Assembly (NCBI GenBank): GCA_002281295.1
Contig: NCFS01000007.1
Location: forward strand, 1-53,692
Reading direction: 5' to 3'
Length of the DNA stretch: 53,692 nucleotides
DNA from: Halothiobacillus sp. 35-54-62
GTDB taxonomy: Bacteria; Pseudomonadota; Gammaproteobacteria; Halothiobacillales; Halothiobacillaceae
Shown: positions 30,013 through 38,887 of the stretch, piece after piece
Layout: each line of letters opens with the position of its first letter
Position numbering within the stretch: position 1 is the first letter of the stretch
The notes under the pieces: generated by a model
Told to the model about the DNA's origin: nothing
The model's database searches: none
The model's input: the letters and a program-made list of their open reading frames with translations, nothing else
Program-made: the position numbers and the translations under genes

Positions 30013-31191
30013 TTATCGTGCCTCAATGTGCGGGGTGTGCAGGGGATTTTGTTCCGCCTGCGCTTTAGCTGAATTTTTAACCATCACGGTATTTTTGCAG
30101 AGCTGCGTTACGGCGGCCATCGGCAAATCACCGATGACGGTTAGGCGCACGGGGCCTTCTTGGCGAACGGCAATGTTCATGCCATATTTTGCCGCTTGCG
30201 GATCGAGTGTTTTGCTCTCTGGCATATTTTCAATAAAAACCGAGGCGGTGGACAACCCATCGGAGACCACCATGTGCTCAAAGGGATGCCCCGTAGCGGG
30301 GTTTTGGCGCCATACTCGGCTTTTAATGGTGTAACCGGGCAAATCGGGGGAGACAATCCAGCCCTCATCGGCTGCCAGTGCTTTGGGCGGCTCGGCAGGC
30401 GGCTGCTCGACGACCTTGAACCCAGGTGGAATCGTTTTAGGCGAACCCATCACAATAGAAGGCCACTGCGGGTCATTAGCCGGCGTGGGTGCGCGGGCAT
30501 CGCGCGGGAGAATATGCGTGAAAAAATCGTGCTCGATGGGCAAGCCTTGCTCGTTATACATCGACATACGCAACAAGAGATGAGAACCCTCGCCAATACA
30601 CAACTTGTAGCCATAGCGATAACCATCTTTCGGCACCAAGCCGATTAAATGGCACGCCCTACCCGCCACCCGAGATCGACCGAGGCTAACGATTTGATAA
30701 TTATTGGCAAGCTCAGCGGGCTGCGCAAACCGATCACCCGAAAGCCTTGAGCGAACGCTGGGGAAATCGCCAAAAACCACTTCTTTGCGGGCAGGCCATT
30801 GGCACTCGCAAGAATCCCCATGCCGAATCACAATGCGCGGGTCACCGTTGAGGGTTTCCAGCTGCTCTTGCTCGCCGGCCGGTGTGTAGCGGTGCTGCAA
30901 TTGTGTTGTATCTATTTGATCGCCGCGAATATGCACATAAGTGCCGGTGTAATCGGTTTGGCGCATCGCCCGCGACATATCGGCAAGCCAACCCTCTATC
31001 TTATCGACCGAGGGGTCATCGGGAGCCGTCTGCGTGGCTAAAACAGGCACAAGCTGTGCTGAAAAAGCACTCAGTTGCCAAGTATCAGCCAGGGCATAGC
31101 CAAAAGGCGCCAGCAAACCGGCCACAAGCAACGCACCGCGCCGCATCAAAGCCCCTAAATTTGGAATATTAAGCCCATCCACGCGCGTCAT
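30013..31191 (-). CDS. rseB: MucB/RseB anti-sigma-E co-regulator
   Basis: RseB/MucB binds the periplasmic part of RseA/MucA and shields it from DegS cleavage, keeping sigma-E off until lipids or LPS displace it. The 392-aa precursor has an N-terminal export signal (MRRGALLVAGLLAPFGYALA, from about residue 16). The lipoprotein-localisation-like domain follows (DYTGTYVHIRGDQ; RIVIRHGDSCECQWP; RVAGRACHLIGLVPKDGYRYGYKLCI in pieces), then the smaller C-terminal domain with HMVVSDGLSTASVFIEN. It starts 2 nt after the rseA stop codon. It is longer than E. coli RseB (318), with a C-terminal extension. Confidence 0.93.
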   Translation of the reverse strand: MTRVDGLNIPNLGALMRRGALLVAGLLAPFGYALADTWQLSAFSAQLVPVLATQTAPDDPSVDKIEGWLADMSRAMRQTDYTGTYVHIRGDQIDTTQLQHRYTPAGEQEQLETLNGDPRIVIRHGDSCECQWPARKEVVFGDFPSVRSRLSGDRFAQPAELANNYQIVSLGRSRVAGRACHLIGLVPKDGYRYGYKLCIGEGSHLLLRMSMYNEQGLPIEHDFFTHILPRDARAPTPANDPQWPSIVMGSPKTIPPGFKVVEQPPAEPPKALAADEGWIVSPDLPGYTIKSRVWRQNPATGHPFEHMVVSDGLSTASVFIENMPESKTLDPQAAKYGMNIAVRQEGPVRLTVIGDLPMAAVTQLCKNTVMVKNSAKAQAEQNPLHTPHIEAR

Positions 31192-31193
31192 CC

Positions 31194-31877
31194 TTACTCC
31201 GGTCGAAAGCTAATCATGCGCAGCGATGGCATCACTTCAGATAAATCGGGTGAAACGGATTCAAAATGCGTCATTAGATACGGATCCATCGGTGCCTTTT
31301 GTGCCGGGGTTTGCGCCCAGGCGGGCAGCACCGTAGCTGAGTTAACCCGTGCCACAACGGGCAATGCCCCAACGCCCCCGTCCACCACAGCCGAACCTGC
31401 GCTTGGCACCGTAATTTGCGCCTGCTGGAGTGCGGCAAGATTATCGGATCGATCGACCGATTGCTGGGGCGCCATAAAGATACCAACCCCAACCAAACCG
31501 GCCACAAAGGAGGCGGCAATCGCGCCGCGCCAAGCATTCATAGCGCGGCGAACCCGCGATTGTGGGAACGCCAACACCCGCTCACCCACCGAGAAATCGG
31601 CCAAATGATGAGCCAAATGATTGGCCTCTTGCGCATTATCGGCCAAGCGCGAGGAGATTAAGGTGGATATATCGCGCGAATCGAGGTGCTCGTGGCGCAA
31701 GGCGGCGCCAATCAAGGAGTAACACCGCAGGCTTACGCGCGCATCCGAGGCGGGAACCGATAACAGGTGATCGATTCGCTGCGCTTGGTGCGCGACACAT
31801 TCATCATCCCACCAAGCGGATAAGGCTTCGGCGGCTGGCATGGCGACGGCGGCATGCGCATTGTGTTGGTTAATCAT
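31194..31877 (-). CDS. rseA: Anti-sigma-E factor RseA/MucA
   Basis: RseA/MucA holds sigma-E at the inner membrane and is degraded by DegS and RseP during envelope stress. The 227-aa protein has the cytoplasmic sigma-binding start EALSAWWDDE. Next come the helical SLRCYSLIGAALRHE segment, one membrane helix at about residues 118-137 (GAIAASFVAGLVGVGIFMA) and a periplasmic C-terminal part. The ATG at 31877 has an AAGGGGA ribosome site; an in-frame codon 10 positions upstream lacks one. It lies between rpoE (43 nt upstream) and rseB. Confidence 0.92.
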   Translation of the reverse strand: MINQHNAHAAVAMPAAEALSAWWDDECVAHQAQRIDHLLSVPASDARVSLRCYSLIGAALRHEHLDSRDISTLISSRLADNAQEANHLAHHLADFSVGERVLAFPQSRVRRAMNAWRGAIAASFVAGLVGVGIFMAPQQSVDRSDNLAALQQAQITVPSAGSAVVDGGVGALPVVARVNSATVLPAWAQTPAQKAPMDPYLMTHFESVSPDLSEVMPSLRMISFRPE

Positions 31878-31920
31878 AAGGTTCCCCTTGAAATAAGTCG
31901 GGTTCAAGCGCCAGTGTGCA

Positions 31921-32556
31921 TCAATCCAGCAACGGTTTTATCCGTTCTTCAACGGCTTCGCGGGCTCTGAAAATTCGGGATCGCACCGTGCCAATGGGGC
32001 AGTTCATCACAACCGCGATATCTTCATAGCTCAAACCTTCCATCTCTCGCAACGTGAGTGCGGTTCGCAAATCTTCGGGGAGCGCGCTAATCGCTGCCCG
32101 GATTTCTTGTTCCAGCTCTTGCGAGGCGGCCATGTCTTCGGGCGTTACGTGATCGCGCAAGGCTTCTGGCTCTGGTAATGCTTCATCTGACTCATCGCCG
32201 CCACCAGAGTTCAGTGAGACGGAATATCCTTCACGCGCGGTGGCCACCAGCTGATTTTTGGCGGTGTTCACCGCAATACGATAGAGCCAAGTATAGAACG
32301 CGCTTTCGCCGCGAAAATTGGCCAGCGCGCGGTAAGCTTTAATGAATGCTTCTTGAGCTAAATCAAAGGCTTGATCTTGATCTCGAACAAAGCGGCCCAC
32401 CAAACGCAGCACGCGGTGCTGATATTTAATGACCAGTAAATCGAACGCGCGCCGATCACCTTGCTGCGCACGCAACACCAGTTGTTGATCTGTGGGCTGT
32501 TCTTTCGATGGATCGACAGAGCGCATCGCAGGGGATGCGGTCGTTTCAGTGGCCAT
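31921..32556 (-). CDS. rpoE: RNA polymerase sigma factor RpoE (sigma-E/AlgU)
   Basis: An extracytoplasmic-function sigma factor directing the envelope-stress response. The 211-aa protein has region 2 (QQGDRRAFDLLVIKYQHRV, DQDQAFDLAQEAFIKAYRAL, FYTWLYRIAVNTAKN) and region 4 (ALPEDLRTALTLREMEGLSYEDIA, MNCPIGTVRSRIFRAREA), both matching E. coli RpoE closely. About 20 extra residues precede region 2. It heads the rpoE-rseA-rseB-rseC-mucD block and diverges from nadB, as in most gammaproteobacteria. Confidence 0.97.
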   Translation of the reverse strand: MATETTASPAMRSVDPSKEQPTDQQLVLRAQQGDRRAFDLLVIKYQHRVLRLVGRFVRDQDQAFDLAQEAFIKAYRALANFRGESAFYTWLYRIAVNTAKNQLVATAREGYSVSLNSGGGDESDEALPEPEALRDHVTPEDMAASQELEQEIRAAISALPEDLRTALTLREMEGLSYEDIAVVMNCPIGTVRSRIFRAREAVEERIKPLLD

Positions 32557-32899
32557 AGAGCCTCATGCACTTCGGCCTTGCGGCAGGTTCATATAAATCA
32601 GTTTCAAATTAACTCACGCGCTATTCGATGGCCATTTGGCGCATCTTAAAACGGTCAGCGCAGCCATTGTGGCACCCAAACAAGCCTGATTTTGCCGATT
32701 TTGCTTGCAAATAGCCATGCCCATTCACCAATAGGTAACAAAATAATCCCCCTCAAACCCACAAAGCAGCCGGCGCTGGCTGCCAAGCCGCACCATTGCC
32801 GACAGCGCGGACGCACCACGCCACAGGGCGGCAACGGCCTGAACCCGAGTATACTCTTGGCTAAATTTAACCCGCCCCACCCAGTGAAAGCCTAACCTT
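32557..32899. other. Divergent rpoE-nadB intergenic region
   Basis: 343 bp must hold promoters for both rpoE (minus) and nadB (plus). For nadB a TATACT hexamer at 32850-32855 is a plausible -10, but its -35 is weak. No convincing sigma-E autoregulatory promoter (GAACTT with TCTGA) was recognised upstream of rpoE. No RNA gene or coding frame with family similarity was seen. Confidence 0.4.
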
Positions 32900-34606
32900 A
32901 TGCCGAATTACACCGCGCCCCCCTCCTTCGATGTGCTTATTATTGGTTCAGGCGCGGCCGGTTTAAGTGCGGCACTTCGCTTGCCCCCTGAAACGTCCGT
33001 TTTACTGCTCAGCAAAAGCTCGATTAACGCGGGCAGCACGCCGTGGGCGCAGGGGGGCATTGCGGCAGCGCTGGGGGGCATCGAGGATATTGAGCAGCAC
33101 ATTCAAGATACGATTCGTGCCGGCAATGACTTACCCGATGCCGCCGTGGTACGGCGTGTGGTGCAGGCGGGCGCCGAGCAAATCGACTGGCTTTTATCGC
33201 TGGGCATGCCGTTTTCGGGGGAATCAAACCAGCTTCACCTCACCCGTGAGGGCGGCCACGGTGCCCGCCGCGTGGCCCATGCCGCCGATCATACCGGCCG
33301 CACTTTAATGGAAACGCTGCTCGATGCGGTGCAAGCGCGCCCAAACATTACGGTGCAAGAGCACCACATTGCGGTTGATTTGATCACAAGCCACAAACTG
33401 GGTGCCACAAATGAGCCCAATCGGTGCCTTGGCGCTTATGTGCTGGATTTAACCTCAGATACGGTCAATACCCTGCGGGCCGATCACGTTATTTTAGCCA
33501 CGGGCGGCGCGGCCAAAGCCTATTTGTATACCACCAATCCTGATGGCTCCACCGGCGATGGCATTGCCATGGGCTGGCGCGCTGGGTGCCGGGTGGCCAA
33601 TATGGAATTCATGCAGTTTCACCCCACTTGCCTATTTGAACCGCGCGCTAAGTCCTTTTTGATTAGCGAGGCGGTACGCGGTGAAGGCGGCGTGCTCTTG
33701 CTCCCCGATGGCACTCGCTTTATGCAGAATTATCACCCCGATGCCGAGCTTGCGCCGCGCGATGTGGTTGCCCGCGCGATTGACTCCGAGATGAAACGGC
33801 TCGGGATTGATTGCGTGTATTTAGATATCAGCTTTAAGGGCGCTGAATTCATCGAAAAACACTTCCCCATGATTCAGGCCCGCTGCTTGCAATATGGCTA
33901 TGACATGACCACCCAACCCCTGCCCGTGGTGCCAGCCGCGCACTACACCTGCGGCGGGATTATGGTCGATGAACACGGCAAAACGGATCTTGGCGGCCTT
34001 TATGCCCTAGGCGAAACCAGCCACACCGGCCTGCACGGCGCCAATCGCTTAGCCAGCAATTCATTGCTGGAGTGTTTAGTGTACGGCCAAGCCGCTGCCG
34101 AATTTATCGCCAGCCAATTAACCGCCGCCTACTTGCCTTCTCCCCTCGCGCTTGCCGTGCCCGACTGGGATGATAGCCAAGTCACCGATGCCGATGAAGC
34201 GGTGATTGTGACGCACAACTGGGATGAATTACGGCGCGCCATGTGGGATTACGTGGGCATTGTGCGCACCACCAAGCGCCTGCAACGCGCCGCGCATCGT
34301 ATTGCGTTGCTGCGCCGAGAAATTCAAGACTATTACGCCCATTTTCGGGTTAGTAATAATTTGATCGAACTGCGTAATTTAGTCGATGTGGCCGAACTCA
34401 TAGTGCGCGCCGCCCTTAATCGCCATGAAAGCCGAGGGCTGCACTTCACCCGAGATTTTCCCGAGAGCGACCCCGCGCAAGCGCAGCTCAACACCATCTG
34501 CACCCCGCAACCGGCAAACCTATGCAGCGAAGCGCCCGTGGTGCAACCGGTCACCCCATGGAATGAACCACTCGATGAATCAAGTAAATTAAAAACTAAA
34601 ATATAA
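32900..34606 (+). CDS. nadB: L-aspartate oxidase
   Basis: A FAD enzyme that oxidises L-aspartate to iminoaspartate, the first step of NAD synthesis. The 568-aa protein has the FAD-binding start FDVLIIGSGAAGLSAALRL, then STPWAQGGIAAAL, HTREGGHG-like LTREGGHGARRVAHA, GGAAKAYLYTTNPDGSTGDG and FMQFHPTCLF. It also has PVVPAAHYTCGGIMVDEHG and GLHGANRLASNSLLE, plus a C-terminal helical domain. The length is slightly above E. coli NadB (540), from a C-terminal tail. It diverges from rpoE. nadA is not in the window. Confidence 0.97.
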   Translation: MPNYTAPPSFDVLIIGSGAAGLSAALRLPPETSVLLLSKSSINAGSTPWAQGGIAAALGGIEDIEQHIQDTIRAGNDLPDAAVVRRVVQAGAEQIDWLLSLGMPFSGESNQLHLTREGGHGARRVAHAADHTGRTLMETLLDAVQARPNITVQEHHIAVDLITSHKLGATNEPNRCLGAYVLDLTSDTVNTLRADHVILATGGAAKAYLYTTNPDGSTGDGIAMGWRAGCRVANMEFMQFHPTCLFEPRAKSFLISEAVRGEGGVLLLPDGTRFMQNYHPDAELAPRDVVARAIDSEMKRLGIDCVYLDISFKGAEFIEKHFPMIQARCLQYGYDMTTQPLPVVPAAHYTCGGIMVDEHGKTDLGGLYALGETSHTGLHGANRLASNSLLECLVYGQAAAEFIASQLTAAYLPSPLALAVPDWDDSQVTDADEAVIVTHNWDELRRAMWDYVGIVRTTKRLQRAAHRIALLRREIQDYYAHFRVSNNLIELRNLVDVAELIVRAALNRHESRGLHFTRDFPESDPAQAQLNTICTPQPANLCSEAPVVQPVTPWNEPLDESSKLKTKI

Positions 34607-34708
34607 TTAGATTATATAATTAACTTGTCAGCAAATAGAAATACATGACAGTCAATATGCGCTCTGCCTATGAATCAACACGATTTCATTCTTATTCGGA
34701 GCCCTATT

Positions 34709-36463
34709 ATGTTACGCAAAACTGCCGTCGCGGTTTCAGCCGCCTTATTCACGCTATCTTTAGCCGCCTGCAATAGCAGCAGCGATACCACCGCGAGTAA
34801 TCCGGCTCCCGTACCGGGTTCAACCGTTGGTGTCACATCTAGCGCCGATAACTTAAAAACACTCACCCCAATCAAGCACGTCGTGGTGATTTACAACGAG
34901 AACGTCTCGTTTGATCACTATTTTGGCACCTACCCAAAGGCTTCAAATCCTAAAGCTGAACCCGCATTTACCGCAGCCCCCGGCACGCCTGCCGTCAATA
35001 ACTTGGTTACCCCAAATCCCGCGCCTGCAAATGATTTGCAAACAGATAACGGCAACTATACCAACACCAAAAATGGCAAAGATGCGGCCAATCCCTATCG
35101 ATTAGATCGCAGCCAAGCGGCCACCGCCGACCAAAACCACGCCTACACGGCAGAGCAAATGGCCTACGATAACGGCCTCGCTGACCTATTCCCACTCTAT
35201 ACAGGCAAAGGCACGGCAGGTGGCGCAGACGAGTTTGGTACCAAAGGCCAAGTAATGGGCTATTTTGATGGCAATACCGTCACCGCGTTATGGAACTACG
35301 CGCAAAATTACGCCATGAGCGATGCCGCCTTTACCGACACCTATGGTCCCTCAACCCCCGGCGCGCTTGAAGTGGTGGCGGGGCAAACCAATGGGATGCA
35401 AATCATCCAAACCAGCAAAAAGCCCTTCACCACGGCGGCCTACTCCTATTATATTAACGATGGCGTAGGCGGCTTCACCATGATTAACGATGTGGACCCA
35501 GACGGTGACGTGTGCTCAAGCAAGACCGATCAAGTCATGATGACCGGCAAAAATATCGGCGATTTACTTAATGCTGCCAACATCACCTGGGGCGGGTTTA
35601 TGGGGGGCTTTAACCTGCAAACGGTTAACAGCAATGGCACTACCGGTTGCAAACGCAGCACGGTATCGAATGTGATTGGCGGTGCGGCAATGGGGGATTA
35701 CATTCAGCATCACAATTGGTTTCAATATTACGCCTCAACCGCCAACCCCACCCATGCGCGCCCAAGCTCGGTGGCGGCAATTGGTTATTCTTATCAAGCC
35801 GATGGCAAAACGGCAGACCCCGCCAATCATGAATACGGCGCAGAAGATTTTATCGCGGCGGTTAAAGCCGGTAATTATCCGGCGGTATCTTATGTTAAAG
35901 CACCCGCCTTCCAAGATGGCCACGCGGGTTATTCTGATCCCTTAGATGAGCAAGCTTTTACCAGTAAAATCATTAACTTTCTGATGCAGCAGCCCGATTG
36001 GAAAAACACGGCCGTTATCGTGAGCTGGGATGATTCCGATGGCTGGTACGATCACGCTTTTGCCAACCCCACCAACCCCTCGTTTGATGCCCAAGCCGAT
36101 CAGCTAAATAGCGCGGGCAATTGCGGCACCGGCACCCCGCTCAATGGGGTTAATGGCAAGCCGGTCAATGGCCGTTGTGGCCCTGGCACGCGCATCCCCT
36201 TCTTGGTGATTTCGCCTTATGCCAAAGCCAATTTTGTAAGCCATACGGCTATTTCTCAGGCCTCCGTCGTTAAGTTTATTGAAGACAACTGGCTGAGTAG
36301 CACCCGTTTAGGCGGCGGTTCATTTGATGCCACCGCCGGATCAATTATGGACATGTTTAACTTTAGCAATGGCGGCAACACCCCACCGGTGTTTATTGAT
36401 TCCAGCACCGGCGCGGTCATTCAAAACGCGCCCACCATAACCGCAGCCAGCTTTAAAAATTAA
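34709..36463 (+). CDS. Secreted phosphoesterase (AcpA/phospholipase C-like family), predicted lipoprotein
   Basis: A 584-aa exported hydrolase of the alkaline-phosphatase-like superfamily that includes acid phosphatase AcpA and bacterial phospholipase C. A signal peptide ends in a lipobox, LSLAAC followed by NSSSD, then a Ser/Pro linker. The domain starts at the diagnostic IKHVVVIYNENVSFDHYFG. It has the metal-site motifs NYAMSDAAFTDTYGPSTPG, SWDDSDGWYDHAF and RIPFLVISPYAK. The ATG at 34709 has a GGAG ribosome site; an ATG 13 codons earlier has none. Substrate (phosphomonoester or phospholipid) is unknown. It stands alone between nadB and the di-heme peroxidase gene, with a terminator after it. 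The coding strand is notably rich in Asn/Thr codons. Confidence 0.88.
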   Translation: MLRKTAVAVSAALFTLSLAACNSSSDTTASNPAPVPGSTVGVTSSADNLKTLTPIKHVVVIYNENVSFDHYFGTYPKASNPKAEPAFTAAPGTPAVNNLVTPNPAPANDLQTDNGNYTNTKNGKDAANPYRLDRSQAATADQNHAYTAEQMAYDNGLADLFPLYTGKGTAGGADEFGTKGQVMGYFDGNTVTALWNYAQNYAMSDAAFTDTYGPSTPGALEVVAGQTNGMQIIQTSKKPFTTAAYSYYINDGVGGFTMINDVDPDGDVCSSKTDQVMMTGKNIGDLLNAANITWGGFMGGFNLQTVNSNGTTGCKRSTVSNVIGGAAMGDYIQHHNWFQYYASTANPTHARPSSVAAIGYSYQADGKTADPANHEYGAEDFIAAVKAGNYPAVSYVKAPAFQDGHAGYSDPLDEQAFTSKIINFLMQQPDWKNTAVIVSWDDSDGWYDHAFANPTNPSFDAQADQLNSAGNCGTGTPLNGVNGKPVNGRCGPGTRIPFLVISPYAKANFVSHTAISQASVVKFIEDNWLSSTRLGGGSFDATAGSIMDMFNFSNGGNTPPVFIDSSTGAVIQNAPTITAASFKN

Positions 36464-36493
36464 GCCACGCACCCGCTCTTTTTAAGCGTGAAT

Positions 36494-36526
36494 AAACCCA
36501 AAGCACGGGCTTTGGGTTTTGTTTTT
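36494..36526 (+). terminator. Rho-independent terminator after the phosphoesterase gene
   Basis: An 11-bp stem, AAACCCAAAGC with GCTTTGGGTTT, has a 4-nt loop and is followed by a T-rich tail TGTTTTT. It lies 30 nt after the phosphoesterase stop and 15 nt before the next gene, so the peroxidase probably has its own promoter or relies on read-through. Confidence 0.85.
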
Positions 36527-36540
36527 AGTGAGAACATTCC

Positions 36541-37980
36541 ATGAAAAAAACAGCAGGTATCGCGCCAAGTATTGCGCCAAGTATCGCGCCAAGTATCGCG
36601 ATAGGCATGGTCATTATATTCAGCGCACTGGCCACCGCATTGGGCGGCTATGCACTGATTACCTCGCCTATCCCGATACAAACATGGCTTAAGCAGCCAA
36701 TAAATAGCTTTGAATTAGCTCAGGGGAACAACCCAAACCCAACTCAGCTTATAGAGCCTGCCCACGCCCCACTTTCGGCGGTAGCGCAACTGGGCAAGAA
36801 TTTATTTTACGATCCCTCGCTTTCAGGCTCAGGCAAACAATCTTGCGCCAGCTGTCATGACCCCCACAATGCCTACGGCCCACCTGTCGGCAGCGGGCCT
36901 GTGATGCTGGGCGGCCCCACGGGGCATAGCTCGGGCGTGCGCGCCGTTCCCTCCCTGCGCTATTTGTACCGTCAACCCCCGTTTACCATAGCCCCCGACC
37001 CCATGGGCGATAACGATACGGTCGTCAGCCTAAGCCAACAAATCGCCCAAGCCGATCACACCCCACGCGCCCAAAAAAGCGTGCGCAACACAGCAGCCTC
37101 AGCCACCAATCTCGTGCCCCAAGGGGGGCTATTTCTTGATGGCCGCGTCAATACCCTGCAAGAGCAAGCCGATGGCCCCTTATTTAACCCCATAGAAATG
37201 GATGCCGGCAGCCCGGCACGCATCGCAAAAATTTTAGAAGCCGGCCCACAGGCTCCGCTTTTGCGCCAACTATTTGGGCAATCGGTGTTCGATAACCCAA
37301 ACCACACCGTATCTGAGGCCCTGTTTGCGATTGCCCGCTACCAAATTGAAGACCCAAGCTTTCACCCCTTCAGCAGCAAATATGATGCGTGGCTGGCCGG
37401 TAAAGCGCGCTTCACACCCACGGAACTGCGCGGCTATTTGCTTTTTAACAACCCCGACAAAGGCAATTGTGCCGCGTGTCATTTATCGCAGCCCACAGCC
37501 AATCACCGCCCGCCGCTCTTTACCGATACGCAGTTTGAAGCGCTCGGCGTACCCCGAAACCCCCATATTCCGGCCAATCAAGACCCCAATTATTATGATT
37601 TAGGGCTTTGCGGCCCCTACCGCAGCGATTTACGCGATCAAACCCAATATTGCGGCCTATTTATCACCCCCAGCCTTCGCAACGCGGCAACCCGGCAGGC
37701 TTTTTTTCATAATGGCGTGTTTCATAACCTAAAAGACGTGATGGATTGGTATGTCAATCGCGATCTAAACCCTGAGCGGTTTTACCCCAAAGATGCCAAC
37801 GGAAAAGTCATTAAATACAATGATCTGCCCGAAAAATATCGCAAAAATGTCGATACGTTTGATGCCCCGTTTAATCGGCACCCCGGGGATGCGCCCGCAC
37901 TTAGCCCGCGTGAGCAAGCCGATGTCATCGCATTTATTCAAACGCTCACCGATGCCGATGCCGCCAACCAACCCGATTGA
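36541..37980 (+). CDS. Di-heme cytochrome c peroxidase/MauG-family protein
   Basis: A periplasmic 479-aa protein of the bacterial cytochrome c peroxidase/MauG family, which reduces hydrogen peroxide or oxidises substrates with two c-type hemes. The heme sites are CASCH (residues 102-106) and CAACH (310-314). The family context includes LGKNLFYDPSLSGSGKQSCAS, GLFLDGRVNTLQEQADGPLF, NPIEM and FFHNGVFHNLKDVMDWY. The N-terminus is a membrane/export segment preceded by IAPS repeats from a 12-bp tandem duplication. A Met-Gln-type electron donor is not in the window. Specific substrate is unknown. Confidence 0.9.
   Translation: MKKTAGIAPSIAPSIAPSIAIGMVIIFSALATALGGYALITSPIPIQTWLKQPINSFELAQGNNPNPTQLIEPAHAPLSAVAQLGKNLFYDPSLSGSGKQSCASCHDPHNAYGPPVGSGPVMLGGPTGHSSGVRAVPSLRYLYRQPPFTIAPDPMGDNDTVVSLSQQIAQADHTPRAQKSVRNTAASATNLVPQGGLFLDGRVNTLQEQADGPLFNPIEMDAGSPARIAKILEAGPQAPLLRQLFGQSVFDNPNHTVSEALFAIARYQIEDPSFHPFSSKYDAWLAGKARFTPTELRGYLLFNNPDKGNCAACHLSQPTANHRPPLFTDTQFEALGVPRNPHIPANQDPNYYDLGLCGPYRSDLRDQTQYCGLFITPSLRNAATRQAFFHNGVFHNLKDVMDWYVNRDLNPERFYPKDANGKVIKYNDLPEKYRKNVDTFDAPFNRHPGDAPALSPREQADVIAFIQTLTDADAANQPD
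36558..36601 (+). repeat. 12-bp tandem repeat in the peroxidase signal region
   Basis: The unit TATCGCGCCAAG is repeated three times (the second copy with one change) plus a partial fourth. It encodes IAPS repeats just ahead of the N-terminal hydrophobic segment. Like the rsfS repeat, its unit is a multiple of three, so slippage would keep the frame. Confidence 0.88.
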
Positions 37981-38028
37981 TGCAACCCACAAAACACCGA
38001 TTCTTTTCGCCAAATCGCGCACAAACAC

Positions 38029-38057
38029 TTGCGTGCCGGGGCATCAAAGCCTAGGAT
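38029..38057 (+). promoter_or_regulatory. Promoter of the 6S RNA gene
   Basis: A -35 TTGCGT (38029-38034) and a -10 TAGGAT (38052-38057) are separated by exactly 17 bp. The expected start is at about 38064, where the 6S RNA closing stem begins. The promoter is sigma-70-like. Confidence 0.65.
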
Positions 38058-38063
38058 TACACC

Positions 38064-38248
38064 AGTCTTCTCGGACGTGCGTCAGGTTGCTCTCAATCCC
38101 TTGAGCCTTAATCTGCGACTATGGGGGGTGCATCAAATGAGTCGTGTGCAGGTCCGCCTCGTCGGAAAGCCTTAAACCCATTGCGCGCCGCCCAGCTTGA
38201 ACCCTCGGTTCAAGGTCGAAGAGCCGCCAACGGCGTTTTGGAAGACGC
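38064..38248 (+). ncRNA. ssrS: 6S RNA
   Basis: 6S RNA mimics an open promoter and sequesters sigma-70 RNA polymerase in stationary phase. The roughly 185-nt length equals E. coli 6S RNA (184). The 5' and 3' ends pair (GTCTTC at 38065-38070 with GAAGAC at 38241-38246). The conserved internal pieces GTCCGCCTCGTCGGAAAGCC followed by TTAAA, and TTGAACC...GGTTCAAGG with GCCGCC...GGCG, match the E. coli RNA closely. It lies directly upstream of fau, the usual ssrS-ygfA arrangement; the two are probably co-transcribed. Confidence 0.9.
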
Positions 38249-38267
38249 TTCAAACGAATCATCCCCC

Positions 38268-38858
38268 ATGAACAAAACCCCCAGCAAAACCCAACTGCGC
38301 CGGCAACTTCGGCAAGCCAGAAATGCGATTGCAGGCTTTAATCGCCATCAGCAACAACAACGCATATCAAAAGCCCTTGAATCAATTCCCGCGCTGCGCC
38401 AAGCCCTGCGTATCGGTGCGTATATGCCATTTGATGGCGAGCCTGACCTGCACCCTTATCTTAGGCGCCATCAACGCAAAATTTGGCTCCCCCTTATTCG
38501 CCGCGATTTACACCTCGATTTTCGCCCCAGCTTTGCCTTAAGCCCGAGCAAGCAACGCCCTGCTTTTGCGTATCGCAATCGGTTTGGCATTTGGGAATCA
38601 TTGCATCAGCCCACCCGCCGCGCGGCACATTTAGATGCGATGTTCATCCCCTTAGTGGGGTTTGATCGAATGGGCAATCGCCTTGGCATGGGCGCAGGGT
38701 TTTATGATCGCAGCCTTGCAGGCTTACGCCGCCCAAAACCGATGCTTATCGGCATTGCCTTTAGCAGCCAAGAAGTAAATCATTTGCCCGCCGATCCTTG
38801 GGACATCCCCTTGGATTACATCGTCACCAATCGCGAAATTATTAAAACCCTGCGTTAA
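38268..38858 (+). CDS. fau: 5-formyltetrahydrofolate cyclo-ligase
   Basis: It converts 5-formyl-THF to 5,10-methenyl-THF with ATP, returning the inactive folate store to use. The 196-aa protein starts MNKTPSKTQLRRQLRQARNA. It has YMPFDGEPDLHPYL and the nucleotide/folate motif DRMGNRLGMGAGFYDRSL, and ends LDYIVTNREIIKT. The ATG at 38268 is chosen because the upstream part of the open frame is the 6S RNA gene. It also fits the family start. The gene is the usual partner of 6S RNA (ygfA in E. coli). Confidence 0.94.
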   Translation: MNKTPSKTQLRRQLRQARNAIAGFNRHQQQQRISKALESIPALRQALRIGAYMPFDGEPDLHPYLRRHQRKIWLPLIRRDLHLDFRPSFALSPSKQRPAFAYRNRFGIWESLHQPTRRAAHLDAMFIPLVGFDRMGNRLGMGAGFYDRSLAGLRRPKPMLIGIAFSSQEVNHLPADPWDIPLDYIVTNREIIKTLR

Positions 38859-38887
38859 ATTGACGCGTAAATACAAGGAACAACGCC

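Noticed and set aside
36460-36681. Minus-strand frame with WRDT repeats
   Set aside because: It is the antisense of the IAPS repeat in the di-heme peroxidase gene and crosses the terminator.
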